Source: Rhodobacteraceae bacterium HTCC2150 (GTDB lineage: Bacteria; Pseudomonadota; Alphaproteobacteria; Rhodobacterales; Rhodobacteraceae). From it: a stretch of DNA of 64,000 nucleotides. The DNA lies in the NCBI GenBank assembly GCA_000169395.1, contig AAXZ01000002.1, positions 124,001 through 188,000 of the forward strand. Reading direction: 5' to 3'. The notes beneath the pieces are model-generated. The model saw nothing but the letters and a program-made list of their open reading frames with translations, made no database searches and had not been told where the DNA came from. The translations under genes and the position numbers were made by a program. Of this stretch, positions 53,052 to 63,668 are shown in pieces (the stretch's first letter is position 1; each line of letters opens with the position of its first letter).

Positions 53052-54017
53052 TTAGCTGTCGATATCTGCGTAGCGATTGCCCTTGTTAAGGTCGGCCTTT
53101 GACCAATCGCGTTTCACGCCAAGGAAATTCAGGATCGTTGCCGCCACAAAAACAGACGAATACGTGCCGATAACGATGCCCCAGATCATGGCAAACACAA
53201 ATCCGTGGATCACGTCACCACCCAGATAGAACAGCGCAAACAACGCCAACAAGGTAGTAAATGATGTCATTGTTGTACGACTAAGTGTTTCATTCACAGA
53301 TACGTTCAGCAAATCCGACAGTACAAGTTTTTTGAACTTGCGAAGGTTTTCGCGAACGCGGTCAAACACAACCACTGTATCGTTCAGCGAATATCCCACA
53401 ATCGTCAGCAATGCCGCAATAATGGTTAGATCAAACTGAATTTGCAGCAATGAAAACAAACCAATCGTTATAACAACATCATGCACAAGCGAAGCAATCG
53501 CCCCAACCGCAAATTGCCATTCAAACCGCAACCAAACATAAACACAGACAGCGGCCAAAGCAGACAAAACTGAAATCATCGCTGATACAATCAATTCGCC
53601 TGAAACCTTGGGGCCAACAGATTCAACGCTGGAAAAAACGATTGTTTCATCGATTGCTTTTAGCGCGATCTCAGCGTTTTCGATCATTTTGGCGGATGCT
53701 GCTTCTTCACCGCCTTGATCCTCAATTCGTACCTGAGCGACATTGATGTCAGGACGCGCTGGATCAAAAACTTGACTGATGGAAACATCGCCCAAGTTCA
53801 ACTCTTCTAGGGCTCTGCGATAGGCGGCAACATCTACAGAATTCTCGGAAACTGTGCGAATGCTCGTGCCGCCACGAAAGTCGATGCCAAAATTCAAACC
53901 TACGACAAAATAGATCGCAATGGATGCAAGGAAAACCACGATAGATGCACCAAAGGTAATCGGTGCAACACGAAAGAAATCCCATTTCGTATTTTCGGGT
54001 ACAAGGCGTAATCTCAT
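53052..54017 (-). CDS. secF: Protein translocase subunit SecF
   Basis: This 321-residue RND-like protein helps the Sec channel complete export. It has six helices and a periplasmic P1 loop, with FGIDFRGGTSIRTVSE near the start and GYSLNDTVVVFDRVREN in the fourth-fifth helix region. ATG 54017 (MRLRLVPENTKWDFF) was chosen over an upstream extension that overlaps secD. It follows secD by 4 bases. Confidence 0.96.
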   Translation of the reverse strand: MRLRLVPENTKWDFFRVAPITFGASIVVFLASIAIYFVVGLNFGIDFRGGTSIRTVSENSVDVAAYRRALEELNLGDVSISQVFDPARPDINVAQVRIEDQGGEEAASAKMIENAEIALKAIDETIVFSSVESVGPKVSGELIVSAMISVLSALAAVCVYVWLRFEWQFAVGAIASLVHDVVITIGLFSLLQIQFDLTIIAALLTIVGYSLNDTVVVFDRVRENLRKFKKLVLSDLLNVSVNETLSRTTMTSFTTLLALFALFYLGGDVIHGFVFAMIWGIVIGTYSSVFVAATILNFLGVKRDWSKADLNKGNRYADIDS

Positions 54018-54021
54018 GTTC

Positions 54022-55686
54022 TTATACCTCAATCTTTTTGGGTCGTTTGCGTTCAAACCACATGGCAATCAACAGGCGTGTTACGAAAATCGCGGTAAAC
54101 ACAGACGTCGCAATACCAAGGGCAAGTGTGACGGCAAAACCGCGTACCGGACCCGATCCCATAACAAACAGAATAACCGCCGTCATAAAGGTGGTAATGT
54201 TAGCATCCACAATCGCGCTTAGGGCTTTTTCATAGCCAAGTTCAATTGCACGTGCTGGCCCTTTGGCGGTTTTCAACTCTTCTCGTATGCGTTCAAAAAT
54301 CAGCACGTTGGCATCAACCGCCATACCGATTGTTAACACGATACCCGCGATACCCGGCAACGTAAGCGTGGCACCGATTGCAGACAACAGCCCGAAAATC
54401 AGCGCCACGTTGATGATCAACGCCACATTGGCGAACAAGCCAAACATGCCATAAGACAAGAACATGAACACAAGCACAGCGGCAAATGCCACGATGCTGG
54501 CGATTTTACCGGCATCAATACTGTCTTGGCCCAACTCTGGACCAATGGTGCGTTCCTCTAAGAAGTTGATCTTGGCCGGTAATGCACCTGCCCGCAACAA
54601 CACCGCCAAATTCGTACTTTCAGCAACATCAAAATTACCTGTGATGATACCAGAACCGCCTGCAATATGACTTTGAATAACGGGGGCCGAGATGACCTCG
54701 CTGTCCAAGACGATTGCAAATGGGGAACCGATATTTTCAGCCGTGTAATTCCCGAACTTGCGCCCACCAGAGGCATTAAATCGGAAAGACACCGCAGGAC
54801 GGCCATTTTGATCAAAACTGGGCTGCGCATCGACAAGATCGTCACCTGTTACAACGGGCGTCTTTTCTAGCACGTAAAACAATCCCTCTTCGGCAACATC
54901 CGGATAAATCACATTGCGCGCACCGGGGGGTTGTTCACCGTCACCTGTGCGGCTGACCACCGGATGGAATGTCAGTTTCGCGGTTGTACCGATTAGGGCC
55001 TTCAATTCACCGGCTGATCCAATGCCCGGCACTTGGATCAAAATGCGACGCTCGCCTTGGCGCTGAATTGTGGGTTCACGCGTGCCAACCTCATCCACAC
55101 GACGGCGGATGATTTCAAGGGATTGCTGAACGGTGCGATTGTCTGTTGCCAGCTTTTCAGCCTCAGACAATTGAATGGTGATCTCAGCACCTTCTGCGCT
55201 GACCTCGATGTCGTTGGTGCCAACACCTGTTAATGTTACAACTGGTTGCGCCAATGCCTCAAGTGCGGCAACAGCCGCCTCGATCGCCTCGGGTTTGCTG
55301 ATACGAACGCGCAACTGATCCTCGGGGGATGGCTGACGGCGAACCGTGCCGACCACATCACGCTCGGCACGCAAAGCATCACGAACCTCGGGCCAATAAG
55401 CATCCATGCGCGCGGCATAAACCTCTTCAACCACAACTTCGCCCAGCAAATGCGCACCACCGCGCAAATCAAGACCCAAGTTCACCAGCGCCGAAGGCAA
55501 ATACCCCGGCCAACCCGCTTCGTCTGCCAACAGTTCGGGCGTTTCTGCCGTGCCTGCATCCAAAAGGGCCACGGCATCATTGTGCCGCTCGACCTTAGAA
55601 TAAAACCCGTTGGGCATCGCCAAAAGTAATCCAAGAGCACAAAGCCCCCAAATCACAATCCGCTTCCACAAAGCGATTTGTAACAT
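54022..55686 (-). CDS. secD: Protein translocase subunit SecD
   Basis: This 554-residue RND-like subunit has an N-terminal helix, a large periplasmic domain (GLDLRGGAHLLGEV; RRRVDEVGTREPTIQRQG; LIQVPG) and five more helices with GMAVDANVLIFERIREEL. It works with SecF and YajC. It follows yajC by 12 bases. Length normal for the alphaproteobacterial form. Confidence 0.96.
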   Translation of the reverse strand: MLQIALWKRIVIWGLCALGLLLAMPNGFYSKVERHNDAVALLDAGTAETPELLADEAGWPGYLPSALVNLGLDLRGGAHLLGEVVVEEVYAARMDAYWPEVRDALRAERDVVGTVRRQPSPEDQLRVRISKPEAIEAAVAALEALAQPVVTLTGVGTNDIEVSAEGAEITIQLSEAEKLATDNRTVQQSLEIIRRRVDEVGTREPTIQRQGERRILIQVPGIGSAGELKALIGTTAKLTFHPVVSRTGDGEQPPGARNVIYPDVAEEGLFYVLEKTPVVTGDDLVDAQPSFDQNGRPAVSFRFNASGGRKFGNYTAENIGSPFAIVLDSEVISAPVIQSHIAGGSGIITGNFDVAESTNLAVLLRAGALPAKINFLEERTIGPELGQDSIDAGKIASIVAFAAVLVFMFLSYGMFGLFANVALIINVALIFGLLSAIGATLTLPGIAGIVLTIGMAVDANVLIFERIREELKTAKGPARAIELGYEKALSAIVDANITTFMTAVILFVMGSGPVRGFAVTLALGIATSVFTAIFVTRLLIAMWFERKRPKKIEV

Positions 55687-55698
55687 TAATTCAGACCC

Positions 55699-56016
55699 TT
55701 AAGCGGCTGGTTCAGTCTTGGACAAAACCTGTGTGATGGTTTGCTGAACAACACGAACAGTTACACCCTTTGAGATTTCCACCTCAATTTCGTTGCCCTC
55801 TTTGACTTTGACAACTTTGCCGATCAACCCACCAGAGGTGACAACATTGTCGCCCTTAGCAAGACTGTCGACCATCTTGCGATGCTCTTTCATTTTTTTC
55901 TGTTGTGGACGGAACAACAGGAAATACATGATCGCACCAATGATGAGAAACATGAACAACTGGCTGGTGGCAGCACCACCTCCAGCAGCTTGAGCATAGG
56001 CCGGCGTAACAAACAT
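55699..56016 (-). CDS. yajC: Preprotein translocase subunit YajC
   Basis: This 105-residue protein has a single membrane helix (FMFLIIGAIMYFLLFRPQQKKMKEH) and a small cytosolic domain with GDNVVTSGGLIGKVVKV. It is the accessory subunit of the SecDF-YajC complex and the first gene of the run down to ccmG. Confidence 0.96.
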   Translation of the reverse strand: MFVTPAYAQAAGGGAATSQLFMFLIIGAIMYFLLFRPQQKKMKEHRKMVDSLAKGDNVVTSGGLIGKVVKVKEGNEIEVEISKGVTVRVVQQTITQVLSKTEPAA

Positions 56017-56147
56017 ATCTTATCCTTATTTAAACAAGGGACTCCCCGCCCCCAAGTGATTGCCGCGCACCCTATATTTGCAACAGGTGCTTGGCAAGAC
56101 AACAACCGCCCCCCATAGTGGGGTTATTATTTTATTTGAGGGCGCGG

Positions 56148-57539
56148 ATGTTTGATTCAAGCGGCAACATTTTAATTTCGCCGATTTGGCAGCTTATTTT
56201 TGGCTTTGCAGTGTTCTGTGGCCTCATTTTGCTGCTCGTTTGGCAGGTCCGAACCAAAACACAAACTTCAGAGGATAATCTTCGTCCTGAATTACGCGCA
56301 CTCAAAGGTTTTGCGTGGGTTCTGGTGCCGCTTTGGGCTGGTTTGCTGATATTGGTCCTATACAGTCTTTTCCCTCTCATAGCGCAATTTCAACTTGAGC
56401 AAAAACCTGATGAAGTTCGCTGGCTGATCCTGTCAATCGTCGCCCTAATCACCGCCCTTGGTGGATTAGTATCGGCCCCCCTCGCCCTAATTCGCGTTTT
56501 CACCACCGAACGACAAACCACCACCATTGAGCAAGGCCACATCACTGACCGCATCAACAAGGCGGTCGAGGGGTTGGGCGCCACCAAAATCGTCAATTTT
56601 CAACGCAAGGATGCCAAAGGAAATCTAACTTACGAAAAACTTGAGAATGGTGAAAACGATCATTCTAAACCGGTCATGGTTACTGAAACCCAACCCAACC
56701 TAGAAGTCCGCATTGGCGCCATCTTCGCCCTTGAACGCATTTCCCAAGACAGCCTGCGCGATCACGTTCAGATCATGGAAATTCTGACGGCCTATATCCG
56801 CGAAAACACTAGAGACCTTGGATTCACCGAACAACAATTGGATGAAATGAGGCACAAAGAACTGGAAAGCCCCTTCAAACCAGGTATTTACATTACAATT
56901 AGTTTACGAGATCGTTTGCCAAACCCGAGCACTGATATACAAGCGGCAATGTCGGTAATAGGAAGGCGCAGTAAAAGGCAAATTAATTATGAGAAACAAG
57001 ACCGCCGGCATAATGCTCAAAGGTATCATCTAAATTTAAGCGATTGCAATTTATTCAAGATTGATCTTACCGATATGAACTTCGAAAGAGCCGATTTTTC
57101 CGGATCTAATTTAAGTTTTGCTGGCCTTTTAAGAACAAATTTGCAGAAATCCATATTTGAACGAACTCGGCTAACAGAAACTTTCATGATTTCGGCGCAA
57201 TTAAACGAAGCGAGTTTTTCAAGTTTATTTTTGAAGGGGACGTACCTAGAAAATGCCGACTTGCAAGGTGCGCAATTATCCAGACTACATGTTGATGAAC
57301 AAACTCAATTGTCTGGTACAAACTTTGACGGCGCATTGTTTCAATTTGTGGATTTATCAAGTTCTAATATTCTAGCATCCCAAATCGAAAAAACTTTCGG
57401 TCGAAAGTTAGGTACAGAAGTTCCGAAAGAAATTGAACAACCCGATCACTGGCTAAATGGTTATCCACTACATTTTGATCTACTTAAAAAATGGCGTGCA
57501 TGGCAAGAAACCATCGGCTACACCCCACCGAAAAAATAG
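56148..57539 (+). CDS. Pentapeptide-repeat membrane protein between yajC and serS
   Basis: This 463-residue protein (ATG 56148 after GAGGGCG) has two or three N-terminal helices (residues about 10-30, 65-90, 105-130), a cytosolic linker with RIGAIFALERISQDSLRDHVQIMEILTAY, and a C-terminal pentapeptide-repeat region (about residues 300-430; LNLSDCNLFKIDL, NFERADFSGSNLSFAGL, ENADLQGAQLS) forming a right-handed beta helix. The 3' half is visibly more AT-rich than its neighbours (56880-57480), suggesting acquisition. Function unknown. It sits between yajC and serS, which often adjoin directly. Confidence 0.85.
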   Translation: MFDSSGNILISPIWQLIFGFAVFCGLILLLVWQVRTKTQTSEDNLRPELRALKGFAWVLVPLWAGLLILVLYSLFPLIAQFQLEQKPDEVRWLILSIVALITALGGLVSAPLALIRVFTTERQTTTIEQGHITDRINKAVEGLGATKIVNFQRKDAKGNLTYEKLENGENDHSKPVMVTETQPNLEVRIGAIFALERISQDSLRDHVQIMEILTAYIRENTRDLGFTEQQLDEMRHKELESPFKPGIYITISLRDRLPNPSTDIQAAMSVIGRRSKRQINYEKQDRRHNAQRYHLNLSDCNLFKIDLTDMNFERADFSGSNLSFAGLLRTNLQKSIFERTRLTETFMISAQLNEASFSSLFLKGTYLENADLQGAQLSRLHVDEQTQLSGTNFDGALFQFVDLSSSNILASQIEKTFGRKLGTEVPKEIEQPDHWLNGYPLHFDLLKKWRAWQETIGYTPPKK

Positions 57540-57597
57540 GGCATAAGCCAATCCAAGCGATTCACTTTGATCAACCAAGACCCTGAAAGGCCGCATC

Positions 57598-58890
57598 ATG
57601 CATGACATTCGCGCCATCCGCGCCAATCCTGCCGAATTTGACCAACAACTGGCCCGTCGGGGGAAATCCCCTATGTCTGCTGACATTTTGGCCATTGACG
57701 AAGCGCGCCGCGCCAAAATTCAGGCCGCTGAAACCGCATTGGCGGATCGCAACGCTGCCTCAAAACAAGTCGGTGCCGCCAAGGCCAAGGGCGATGAGGC
57801 AGAATTTGAACGTCTGCGCGCGCTTGTGTCTGCCAAAAAGGATGAAATTGCCGAACTTGATGCAGCATCCAAGGCCGAAGACGCCCGCTTGAACGATCTG
57901 TTGATGAGCATCGACAACATCCCCTTTGACGATGTGCCTGTGGGTAGCGACGAGGATGCCAACGTTGAGATCAATCGCAACGGCGAGCCGCCGCGCATGA
58001 ACTTCACCCCTGTTGAGCATTTTGAAATTGGCGGCGTAAAATCTGGCATGGATTTTGAAACCGCTGGCAAAATTTCTGGCTCTCGTTTTGTGATCATGTC
58101 TGGTGCTGTGGCACGTATTCACCGCGCTTTGGCCCAATTCATGCTAGACACGCACACCACCGAAAACGATCTGACCGAGGTGAACACGCCGGTTCTTGTG
58201 CGCACAGAGGCCATGACAGGCACAGGTCAGTTGCCGAAATTTGCCGAGGACAGCTATCAAACCACCAACGGTTGGTGGCTGATCCCCACATCCGAGGTGA
58301 CCCTGACCAACATCGTGTCTGGTTTGACGGTTGAAGAAAGCTACCTGCCCCGTCGTTACGTTGCGCATTCCTTGTGTTTCCGCAGCGAGGCTGGCAGCGC
58401 GGGTCGTGATACATCCGGCATGTTGCGTCAGCATCAGTTTGAAAAGGTCGAGATGGTGTCTGTGACACATCCTGACAATTCACGCGCTGAATTGGATCGT
58501 ATGACGCGTTGTGCCGAGGGTATTCTTGAGGCGCTAGGTCTGGCCTATCGCACCGTCGTTCTGTGTACAGGCGACATGGGCTTTGGTGCGCGTCGTACGC
58601 ATGACATTGAGGTATGGTTGCCCGGACAAGACACGTACCGCGAGATCAGCTCGGTTTCCGTATGCGGTGATTTTCAGGCCCGTCGCATGAACGCGCGGTT
58701 TAAACCTTCTGAAGGTGGCAAGCCTGAATTCGTGCACACGCTTAATGGCTCAGGATTGGCCGTCGGTCGTTGCTTGATCGCCGTTTTGGAAAATGGTCAG
58801 CAAGAGGATGGTTCCGTGAAACTGCCCGCCGCACTGCATGGTCATTTGGGTGGTAAAACCACACTTACGCCCGAGGGCACCCTTATTTGA
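57598..58890 (+). CDS. serS: Seryl-tRNA synthetase
   Basis: This 430-residue class II synthetase charges tRNA-Ser. The N-terminal coiled-coil arm covers residues about 20-110; motif 2 is [28 protein letters not shown] and motif 3 includes [24 protein letters not shown]. Length and start [15 protein letters not shown] are normal. It overlaps the next gene by four bases. Confidence 0.97.
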   Translation: MHDIRAIRANPAEFDQQLARRGKSPMSADILAIDEARRAKIQAAETALADRNAASKQVGAAKAKGDEAEFERLRALVSAKKDEIAELDAASKAEDARLNDLLMSIDNIPFDDVPVGSDEDANVEINRNGEPPRMNFTPVEHFEIGGVKSGMDFETAGKISGSRFVIMSGAVARIHRALAQFMLDTHTTENDLTEVNTPVLVRTEAMTGTGQLPKFAEDSYQTTNGWWLIPTSEVTLTNIVSGLTVEESYLPRRYVAHSLCFRSEAGSAGRDTSGMLRQHQFEKVEMVSVTHPDNSRAELDRMTRCAEGILEALGLAYRTVVLCTGDMGFGARRTHDIEVWLPGQDTYREISSVSVCGDFQARRMNARFKPSEGGKPEFVHTLNGSGLAVGRCLIAVLENGQQEDGSVKLPAALHGHLGGKTTLTPEGTLI

Positions 58891-59486
58891 TCGCCTTTTT
58901 AACAGCGGTCTTTTTCCTACTGATCACCCCCGGCCCCGGCGTTTTATCCGCCGCGGGGGTGGGCACCGCCTTTGGTTTTCAGGCAGGTGCGCGATATATC
59001 ACAGGCTTGTTCATCGGTACAAATTTGGTCGCGCTTGCGGTCGTAACAGGCCTTGCTGGTTTGATCGTCGCCAACCCCATGATACGCACGATTTTGGCCG
59101 CGTTATCCGCCGCTTACCTTCTTTACCTTGCCTATAAAATTGCAACAGCCGGGGGTAAGATTGCCATTCACGCCGCCAGCCGTGCACCAGGTATTCGTGA
59201 TGGCATTTTGCTGCAAGCAATAAATCCAAAGGCATATGTGGTAAACACTGCGTTGTTTTCAGGCTTTGTCATTTGGCCAAATATGCTCAGTGCCGAAATC
59301 GCCGCAAAATTTCTGATGGTCAACGCCATTTGGATCCCCATTCATTTTTTTTGGCTTTGGATAGGGATCAGCATTCGTCGACTAGACTTGGCGGACAAGG
59401 TTCAAAAACGCATCAATTTTGCAATGGCGGCGGCACTGGTCATTGTCGTGGTTTTGGCCATCCGTTCAGTTTATTTGGGCGCTTAA
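58887..59486 (+). CDS. LysE-family amino acid exporter
   Basis: This 199-residue membrane protein has the LysE/RhtB start [25 protein letters not shown] and about six helices. The start is TTG at 58887, overlapping the serS stop; no better start exists. It converges with a DUF2235 gene, overlapping by four bases at the end. The amino acid exported is unknown. Confidence 0.88.
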   Translation: MIAFLTAVFFLLITPGPGVLSAAGVGTAFGFQAGARYITGLFIGTNLVALAVVTGLAGLIVANPMIRTILAALSAAYLLYLAYKIATAGGKIAIHAASRAPGIRDGILLQAINPKAYVVNTALFSGFVIWPNMLSAEIAAKFLMVNAIWIPIHFFWLWIGISIRRLDLADKVQKRINFAMAAALVIVVVLAIRSVYLGA

Positions 59487-60625
59487 TCCAGCAAATCATC
59501 CATGACATTGTCCAGCGTGTTGGGTCTATAACTGTCGTCTTCCAGTGTCCGCCAACGCACCCAATCTGACACTTCACCCACTTGTCTTGGCCCCTCTCGA
59601 TCCGTCAAAAAGAAAAACATGATCGCCCGCCCCACGGCGCCAAGCACCCCTTTCATAGGCAAACGAGGATGCAAAGGTGCGACCGCTACACGTTCATTTT
59701 GGATGTTTTGCAAAAGATCTTTGCGCAAATCCAAACCAGCGTTCATCGCCCCCGCCGCGACCCAATCAAATGTAATAGAAGACAGCCCTCTGATTTCACC
59801 ACCTCCCCCAACAGAGCCGTGATTGCCGGAAAACCACTCTTGAATATAGGGGCGTTCGTTTCCAGTGGCCTCGCCGTTCATATCGTTCATTTCATCCCAA
59901 AGTGTGGGTGGATAGAAACGTCGACGTTCATCAATGGCCACCGCGTGCCGTGCACTGGACACAAGGCGCGAAAGTTTGGTGTCGTGAAAACGGTAACCTT
60001 TATTGAAGATATGCGCGAACCACCCTAAAAATCCAGGCAGCCCCATGGCCCCTACCGTATCCCAAATACCTAGATAGGCGATGGAAAGAACCTGTTTCTG
60101 TTCGCCATATTGTTCAGCGCGCCAAACCAGTTCTTCTTGGCTGGTCGTAACCTCTTGGGAAATTCGCCGCCGAAAAGTCAAGCTATCTATGGTGGTTGGG
60201 TGTGTGATGGTTTCGCGGCTGCGATATCTTGCCATAATTTCGGGCAATTCATCCAATTTGGATACCGAAGCGATCCCAGCAGATCGAATTAACCCGACCA
60301 ATGAACGGGCGGTATACGCGCCACGTGAAAATCCCATAATGAATATTTCATCGTCGGGTTCATAACAAAACATCAAGCTGCGATAGGCTTCAAGAACGTT
60401 GTTAGACAGACCCAGCCCTAAGGCACCCCCTGCAAAACGATCAATCATTCGCGTCAAAGCGGTTGCACCTTGTTGCGTGCCAACGCCCTGAATATAAATC
60501 ACAAATTGGCTGATGCCGTCATCGCCGGTTGGTTTGATGCATTGCGCCATACGCACAACATTCGTTGGCGATTGCGCATCGGCGCGATTCCACGTGCCAT
60601 CACAAAGAATAATAATGCGGTTCAT
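59483..60625 (-). CDS. DUF2235 alpha/beta hydrolase
   Basis: This 380-residue protein starts MNRIIILCDGTWN and carries the DUF2235 nucleophile motif GFSRGAYTAR (GFSRG at residues 98-102, Ser100). Some members are type VI secretion phospholipase effectors (Tle-like), but here there is no VgrG, PAAR or secretion gene nearby, so a housekeeping role is as likely. Alpha/beta hydrolase fold, cytosolic, no signal peptide. Confidence 0.87.
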   Translation of the reverse strand: MNRIIILCDGTWNRADAQSPTNVVRMAQCIKPTGDDGISQFVIYIQGVGTQQGATALTRMIDRFAGGALGLGLSNNVLEAYRSLMFCYEPDDEIFIMGFSRGAYTARSLVGLIRSAGIASVSKLDELPEIMARYRSRETITHPTTIDSLTFRRRISQEVTTSQEELVWRAEQYGEQKQVLSIAYLGIWDTVGAMGLPGFLGWFAHIFNKGYRFHDTKLSRLVSSARHAVAIDERRRFYPPTLWDEMNDMNGEATGNERPYIQEWFSGNHGSVGGGGEIRGLSSITFDWVAAGAMNAGLDLRKDLLQNIQNERVAVAPLHPRLPMKGVLGAVGRAIMFFFLTDREGPRQVGEVSDWVRWRTLEDDSYRPNTLDNVMDDLLD

Positions 60626-60630
60626 TTTAA

Positions 60631-60675
60631 ACCCTTAACAATAACTCGATATTAGCCCGAGAATTGTTAAAGGGT
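60631..60675. terminator. Long imperfect inverted repeat between der and DUF2235 gene
   Basis: ACCCTTAACAAT on the left pairs with ATTGTTAAAGGGT on the right (one extra A), with an inner CTCG/CGAG. It lies behind der on the minus strand and directly upstream of the DUF2235 gene start. It could end der transcription or act in the leader of the next gene. Confidence 0.5.
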
Positions 60676-60684
60676 CAAAGAATA

Positions 60685-62130
60685 TCACTCGCCATGGGGT
60701 TTTTTGTCCAAGTGTTTACGCAACCTACTGGGGGTAGATTTTTTGCGGTTTTTATAGGGATTTTCATCCCCTTGACCACGGAAATACAAACGGATTGGCG
60801 TGCCTGGCATGTCAAAATCTTCGCGCAAACCATTTACCAAATAGCGTTTATAGCTGTCTGGCAATTTGTCCGGATAAGAACATTTTACAACGAACCCTGG
60901 CGGGCGCGTTTTGGCTTGTGTGATGAATTTCAGCTTGATCCGACGCCCGCCTGGTGCGGGGGGCGGATGGCTTGAAATCATGTCTTTTAGCCATTCATTC
61001 AACGGCGCCGTTGGAATGCGTGTGTTCCATACCTTATGCGCCCACAAAATTGCTTCGCGTAAGCGATCCATGCCACGGCCCGTTTTGGCCGACACAGTGA
61101 TCAGTGGTGCGCCACGAAGTTGCGGTAAAAGGCGTGCAAATTCTTCTTTTAGCTCTTTCAGCTTGTCTTGCTTTTCGTCCTCAATATCCCATTTGTTGAC
61201 GGCAATGACCACCGAACGCCCCTCGCGTTCCGCCAAATCGGCAATGCGCAAATCTTGTTGTTCAAACGGGATTTCAACATCCAATAAAACGACGACAACT
61301 TCGGCGAACTTAACTGCCCGCAAACCATCAGACACGGACAGTTTTTCGATTTTGTCCTGAACCTTGGCCTTTTTACGCATACCGGCTGTGTCAAACATAC
61401 GAACGGGTGTATCTTCCCAATCAAATGCCAGTGAAATAGCGTCGCGCGTGATGCCTGCCTCGGGGCCCGTTAACAAACGTTCTTCGCCCAAAATCTGGTT
61501 AATGAGTGTGGATTTACCAGCGTTTGGGCGACCAACAACAGCGATCTGCAAAGGGCGCTCGCGACTAATAACCCGTTCGCCATCTTCAACGTCTGCATCA
61601 ACTTCGGCTTCGTGGTCTTGGTCACGTTTGGCAAAATCATCGGCAATCGGTGTCAGGATAGACAACAAATCGCTCATACCTTCGCCGTGTTCAGCCGACA
61701 AACGGATCGGTTCGCCCAACCCCAATGAATAAGCTTCAAGCACGCCACCGTCGGCGGCTTTGCCTTCACCTTTGTTGGCGGCCAAAATCACGTGGGCTGA
61801 TTTTTTACGCAAAATATCGGCAAACACCTCATCCGCAGGCAAAACACCGGCGCGGGCATCAATCATAAACAAACAAACGTCAGCCATTCCAACCGCACGT
61901 TCCGTCAAGGCACGCATGCGCCCTTGCAGGCTTTCATCAGTTGCCTCCTCCAAACCTGCCGTGTCGACAACAGTGAATTTGATGTCACCCAAACGCGCCG
62001 CACCTTCGCGCAAATCGCGGGTAACACCGGGTTGGTCATCAACCAAAGCCAGACGTTTGCCCACAAGGCGATTAAAAAGTGTCGATTTGCCCACATTCGG
62101 GCGGCCCACTATTGCGAGGGTAAAGCTCAT
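60685..62130 (-). CDS. der: Ribosome-assembly GTPase Der (EngA)
   Basis: This 481-residue protein has two tandem G domains, with P-loops [14 protein letters not shown] (near residue 8) and [14 protein letters not shown] (about residue 205), NKWD in the second, and a C-terminal KH-like domain ([20 protein letters not shown]). It is needed for 50S assembly. The basic tail ([21 protein letters not shown]) is normal. It follows bamB by 63 bases. Confidence 0.97.
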   Translation of the reverse strand: MSFTLAIVGRPNVGKSTLFNRLVGKRLALVDDQPGVTRDLREGAARLGDIKFTVVDTAGLEEATDESLQGRMRALTERAVGMADVCLFMIDARAGVLPADEVFADILRKKSAHVILAANKGEGKAADGGVLEAYSLGLGEPIRLSAEHGEGMSDLLSILTPIADDFAKRDQDHEAEVDADVEDGERVISRERPLQIAVVGRPNAGKSTLINQILGEERLLTGPEAGITRDAISLAFDWEDTPVRMFDTAGMRKKAKVQDKIEKLSVSDGLRAVKFAEVVVVLLDVEIPFEQQDLRIADLAEREGRSVVIAVNKWDIEDEKQDKLKELKEEFARLLPQLRGAPLITVSAKTGRGMDRLREAILWAHKVWNTRIPTAPLNEWLKDMISSHPPPAPGGRRIKLKFITQAKTRPPGFVVKCSYPDKLPDSYKRYLVNGLREDFDMPGTPIRLYFRGQGDENPYKNRKKSTPSRLRKHLDKKPHGE

Positions 62131-62193
62131 CGGTATTCTTTCAGGTCAGTCAGAGGGTGCGTCATACACCCATCTGTAGCAAACGCAACCAGA

Positions 62194-63624
62194 TCAACGA
62201 TAAGCGAGCAGATTGCCAGATTTAGAAATTATGTACATTGTACCATTCACCACGATCGGCGCAGAGGCCGCACCTGAAGGCAAATCGGTTGTATAGGTCA
62301 TATCACCGGACGCGGGGTCAAATGCTTTAAGAACCTTATCCTCAGAGGCGACCCAAATGCGACCACCGGCCAATACAGGACCGTAGTGACCAAATATGGC
62401 GCGGCGCTTCTTGATTTTGTCACGCACAAAGTATGGCAATGAACGCGACCAGATAACCTCGCCTGTTTTTGCATCTAGTCTGACCAGTTGCGATTGATCT
62501 GAAATCAAGAACAAAGAACCACCAGCAGGCCATACAGGGCCAATTGCCCCTTCATTTGCTGTCCAAATGCGCTCACCATTAAAGGCATCAATCGCCACAA
62601 CACGGCCCGATGCGTTGCCAGTGTAAATCTTATTGCCGTCCAAAACAGGATCAGCGGTAATGTCTGTCACACCTGCATAGGCACGCCCACGACGTTCGCC
62701 AGAAACCGTAGCGCGCCATGTGGTAATCCCACTTTTCCTAAGGGCCGCGGAAATTTCGCCGGAACCGAAAGGAAACACAACTGAACGATCTGTTATTGTG
62801 GGCCCAGCGCCGCCAACACGCACGGATGTGCCCCCAAGACCGTTCATTTGCCATTTGATGCGGCCATCGTCAGTATCCAACGCCCAGCCACGCCCGTCAC
62901 GCGATACCACATAAACCAATCCGCCGGAAATCGTGGCGGATCCAGTAACAGCCCCACCCGTTTTTTGACGCCAGATGATTGCGCCAGTTTTCAAATCCAT
63001 CGCAACAAGTTCACCAAAACCGGATGTTGCGAATAATTTGCCATCGCCAATAGACAGGGCACCGGGCGATGCCTGTCCCTCTTTGTCACTCGCAGGAACC
63101 AAGCTAACAGACCACGCGGCAACGCCTGCGCTTGTTGTTGCGGTCACCATTGCGCCTGTATCCATCGTATAAATCAAATTGCCCACAGCAACAGGATCAC
63201 CCGCAAAGCGTACTTTACGGTTCTCACCGGCACCAATGTCAGCGGACCAGATCAAAGATGGCGCACTGGATATTCCTGGGTGTTGAATACGATGTGTCTG
63301 CGCACCGTTCTTATGTGTCCACGAGGCATGATTTTTGATGGCTGGCAATTTTATTGCCTTAGGTTCACCCACCATCTCGGTGCGCGCGCCAAACAATCTT
63401 ACATCAGGCAAAATGGGCTTAACCCGACTAGGGTTAGCGCCCGCTTCTATTTCGGCTTTTACCCGTGCCTCTTCTTCGGCAGCGGCAACTTCACCACCCT
63501 TGGCAACGTCTTCAAGCGGCGCGCGAACATTAAATCTTGGCCCGGCAAAAATCTCTTCTCGTTCAGAACATCCCATGACAACGCTGGCAACCAGCAAGGA
63601 GGATAAGTAGAAGGAGTTTTTCAA
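62194..63624 (-). CDS. bamB: Outer membrane assembly lipoprotein BamB-like, PQQ-type propeller
   Basis: This 476-residue lipoprotein has a lipobox ending at VVMGC (residues 15-19) and a repeating eight-bladed beta propeller with the typical blade motifs (VYVVSRDGRGWALDTDDGRIKWQ; GNASGRVVAIDAFNGERIWTA). It lies next to der, the usual bamB-der pair. BamB supports outer membrane protein insertion. The length is longer than E. coli BamB (about 390), because of an N-terminal charged linker. Confidence 0.9.
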   Translation of the reverse strand: MKNSFYLSSLLVASVVMGCSEREEIFAGPRFNVRAPLEDVAKGGEVAAAEEEARVKAEIEAGANPSRVKPILPDVRLFGARTEMVGEPKAIKLPAIKNHASWTHKNGAQTHRIQHPGISSAPSLIWSADIGAGENRKVRFAGDPVAVGNLIYTMDTGAMVTATTSAGVAAWSVSLVPASDKEGQASPGALSIGDGKLFATSGFGELVAMDLKTGAIIWRQKTGGAVTGSATISGGLVYVVSRDGRGWALDTDDGRIKWQMNGLGGTSVRVGGAGPTITDRSVVFPFGSGEISAALRKSGITTWRATVSGERRGRAYAGVTDITADPVLDGNKIYTGNASGRVVAIDAFNGERIWTANEGAIGPVWPAGGSLFLISDQSQLVRLDAKTGEVIWSRSLPYFVRDKIKKRRAIFGHYGPVLAGGRIWVASEDKVLKAFDPASGDMTYTTDLPSGAASAPIVVNGTMYIISKSGNLLAYR

Positions 63625-63668
63625 TTTTCAGCGCCTCTTGGTTATTTACTTAATAGCCGTTCTTTGAA

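Noticed and set aside
59483-60625. Type VI secretion effector
   Set aside because: DUF2235 can be an effector domain, but no VgrG, PAAR, immunity or secretion gene is nearby.
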